A DNA stretch of 62,350 nt from Muribaculaceae bacterium (lineage in GTDB: Bacteria; Bacteroidota; Bacteroidia; Bacteroidales; Muribaculaceae), in NCBI GenBank assembly GCA_022484565.1, contig JAKVKZ010000009.1, positions 1-62,350 on the forward strand, written 5' to 3'. Shown piece after piece: positions 62,281 to 62,350 of the stretch. A model generated the notes under the pieces. The model worked only from the letters and a program-made list of their open reading frames with translations, made no database searches and was not told the DNA's origin. Position 1 is the stretch's first letter, and every line of letters starts with the position of its first letter. Both the position numbers and the translations under genes were made by a program.

Positions 62281-62350
62281 TCCACTATCTGAATATCAGC
62301 CTATTAGCCTATTTGGTGCTAAAAAGCGTTATTAATTACCGTCACGACAA

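Overview
The window looks like a Bacteroidota chromosome, order Bacteroidales, plausibly Muribaculaceae or a relative. The reasons are two SusC/SusD polysaccharide-utilization loci (PULs), many lipoprotein signal peptides, many T9SS type-A-like C-terminal sorting domains, and promoters with a TAnnTTTG -7 box. The family-level placement is inference.

Region 1 (1-8061) holds the end of a TolC-like gene, an LpxA-like acyltransferase, and a minus-strand block. That block has two near-identical MmcQ/YjbR genes, an AAA_14/DUF4143-type ATPase preceded by palindromic 23-bp repeats, an AraC regulator, and a four-gene run (MmcQ, stand-alone adenylation enzyme, Fes-like esterase, GNAT). A decayed second copy of the 23-bp repeat array lies upstream of the second MmcQ gene with no ATPase beside it.

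Region 2 (8267-31495) opens with tRNA-Gly(CCC), followed by a 23-kb plus-strand PUL (PUL1). Its genes encode an exported FAD oxidoreductase, an N-acylglucosamine 2-epimerase family enzyme, SusC/SusD, four related surface propeller proteins (one fused to a glycosidase-like domain), two tiny secreted sorting-domain proteins, three family-10-like (GHL10/DUF187) domains, a metallophosphoesterase and a NagX/DUF5009-like membrane protein. Many junctions are ATGA overlaps. The set points to an amino-sugar glycan, perhaps peptidoglycan-like, but the substrate is not proven.

Region 3 (31554-36000) has a RepA/RecA-like ATPase with an HTH, mtgA, and a second DUF4143-type ATPase preceded by unrelated repeats with the same 23-bp period. 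The 1.8-kb segment with this ATPase is bounded by a 73-bp direct repeat of the mtgA 3' end, whose two differences are both synonymous. A 38-residue ORF with a strong Shine-Dalgarno follows.

Region 4 (36009-57399) is a beta-1,3-glucan PUL (PUL2): a divergent membrane-spanning propeller/Y_Y_Y/LuxR regulator without a kinase, SusC/SusD, a surface glucan-binding candidate, two GH128 enzymes, GH16, a three-discoidin-domain protein, and a GH81 enzyme with discoidin domains.

Region 5 (57402-62350) has an esterase lipoprotein, an LTA-synthase-like sulfatase-fold transferase, a trypsin-like protease lipoprotein, and a minus-strand tRNA-Ala array (CGC, GGC) whose third copy is cut off in the anticodon stem.

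The most novel signal is the pair of ATPase modules. They share the protein family and the exact 23-bp upstream repeat period but not the repeat sequence, and both sit in locally duplicated DNA. They may be small mobile or self-regulating units.
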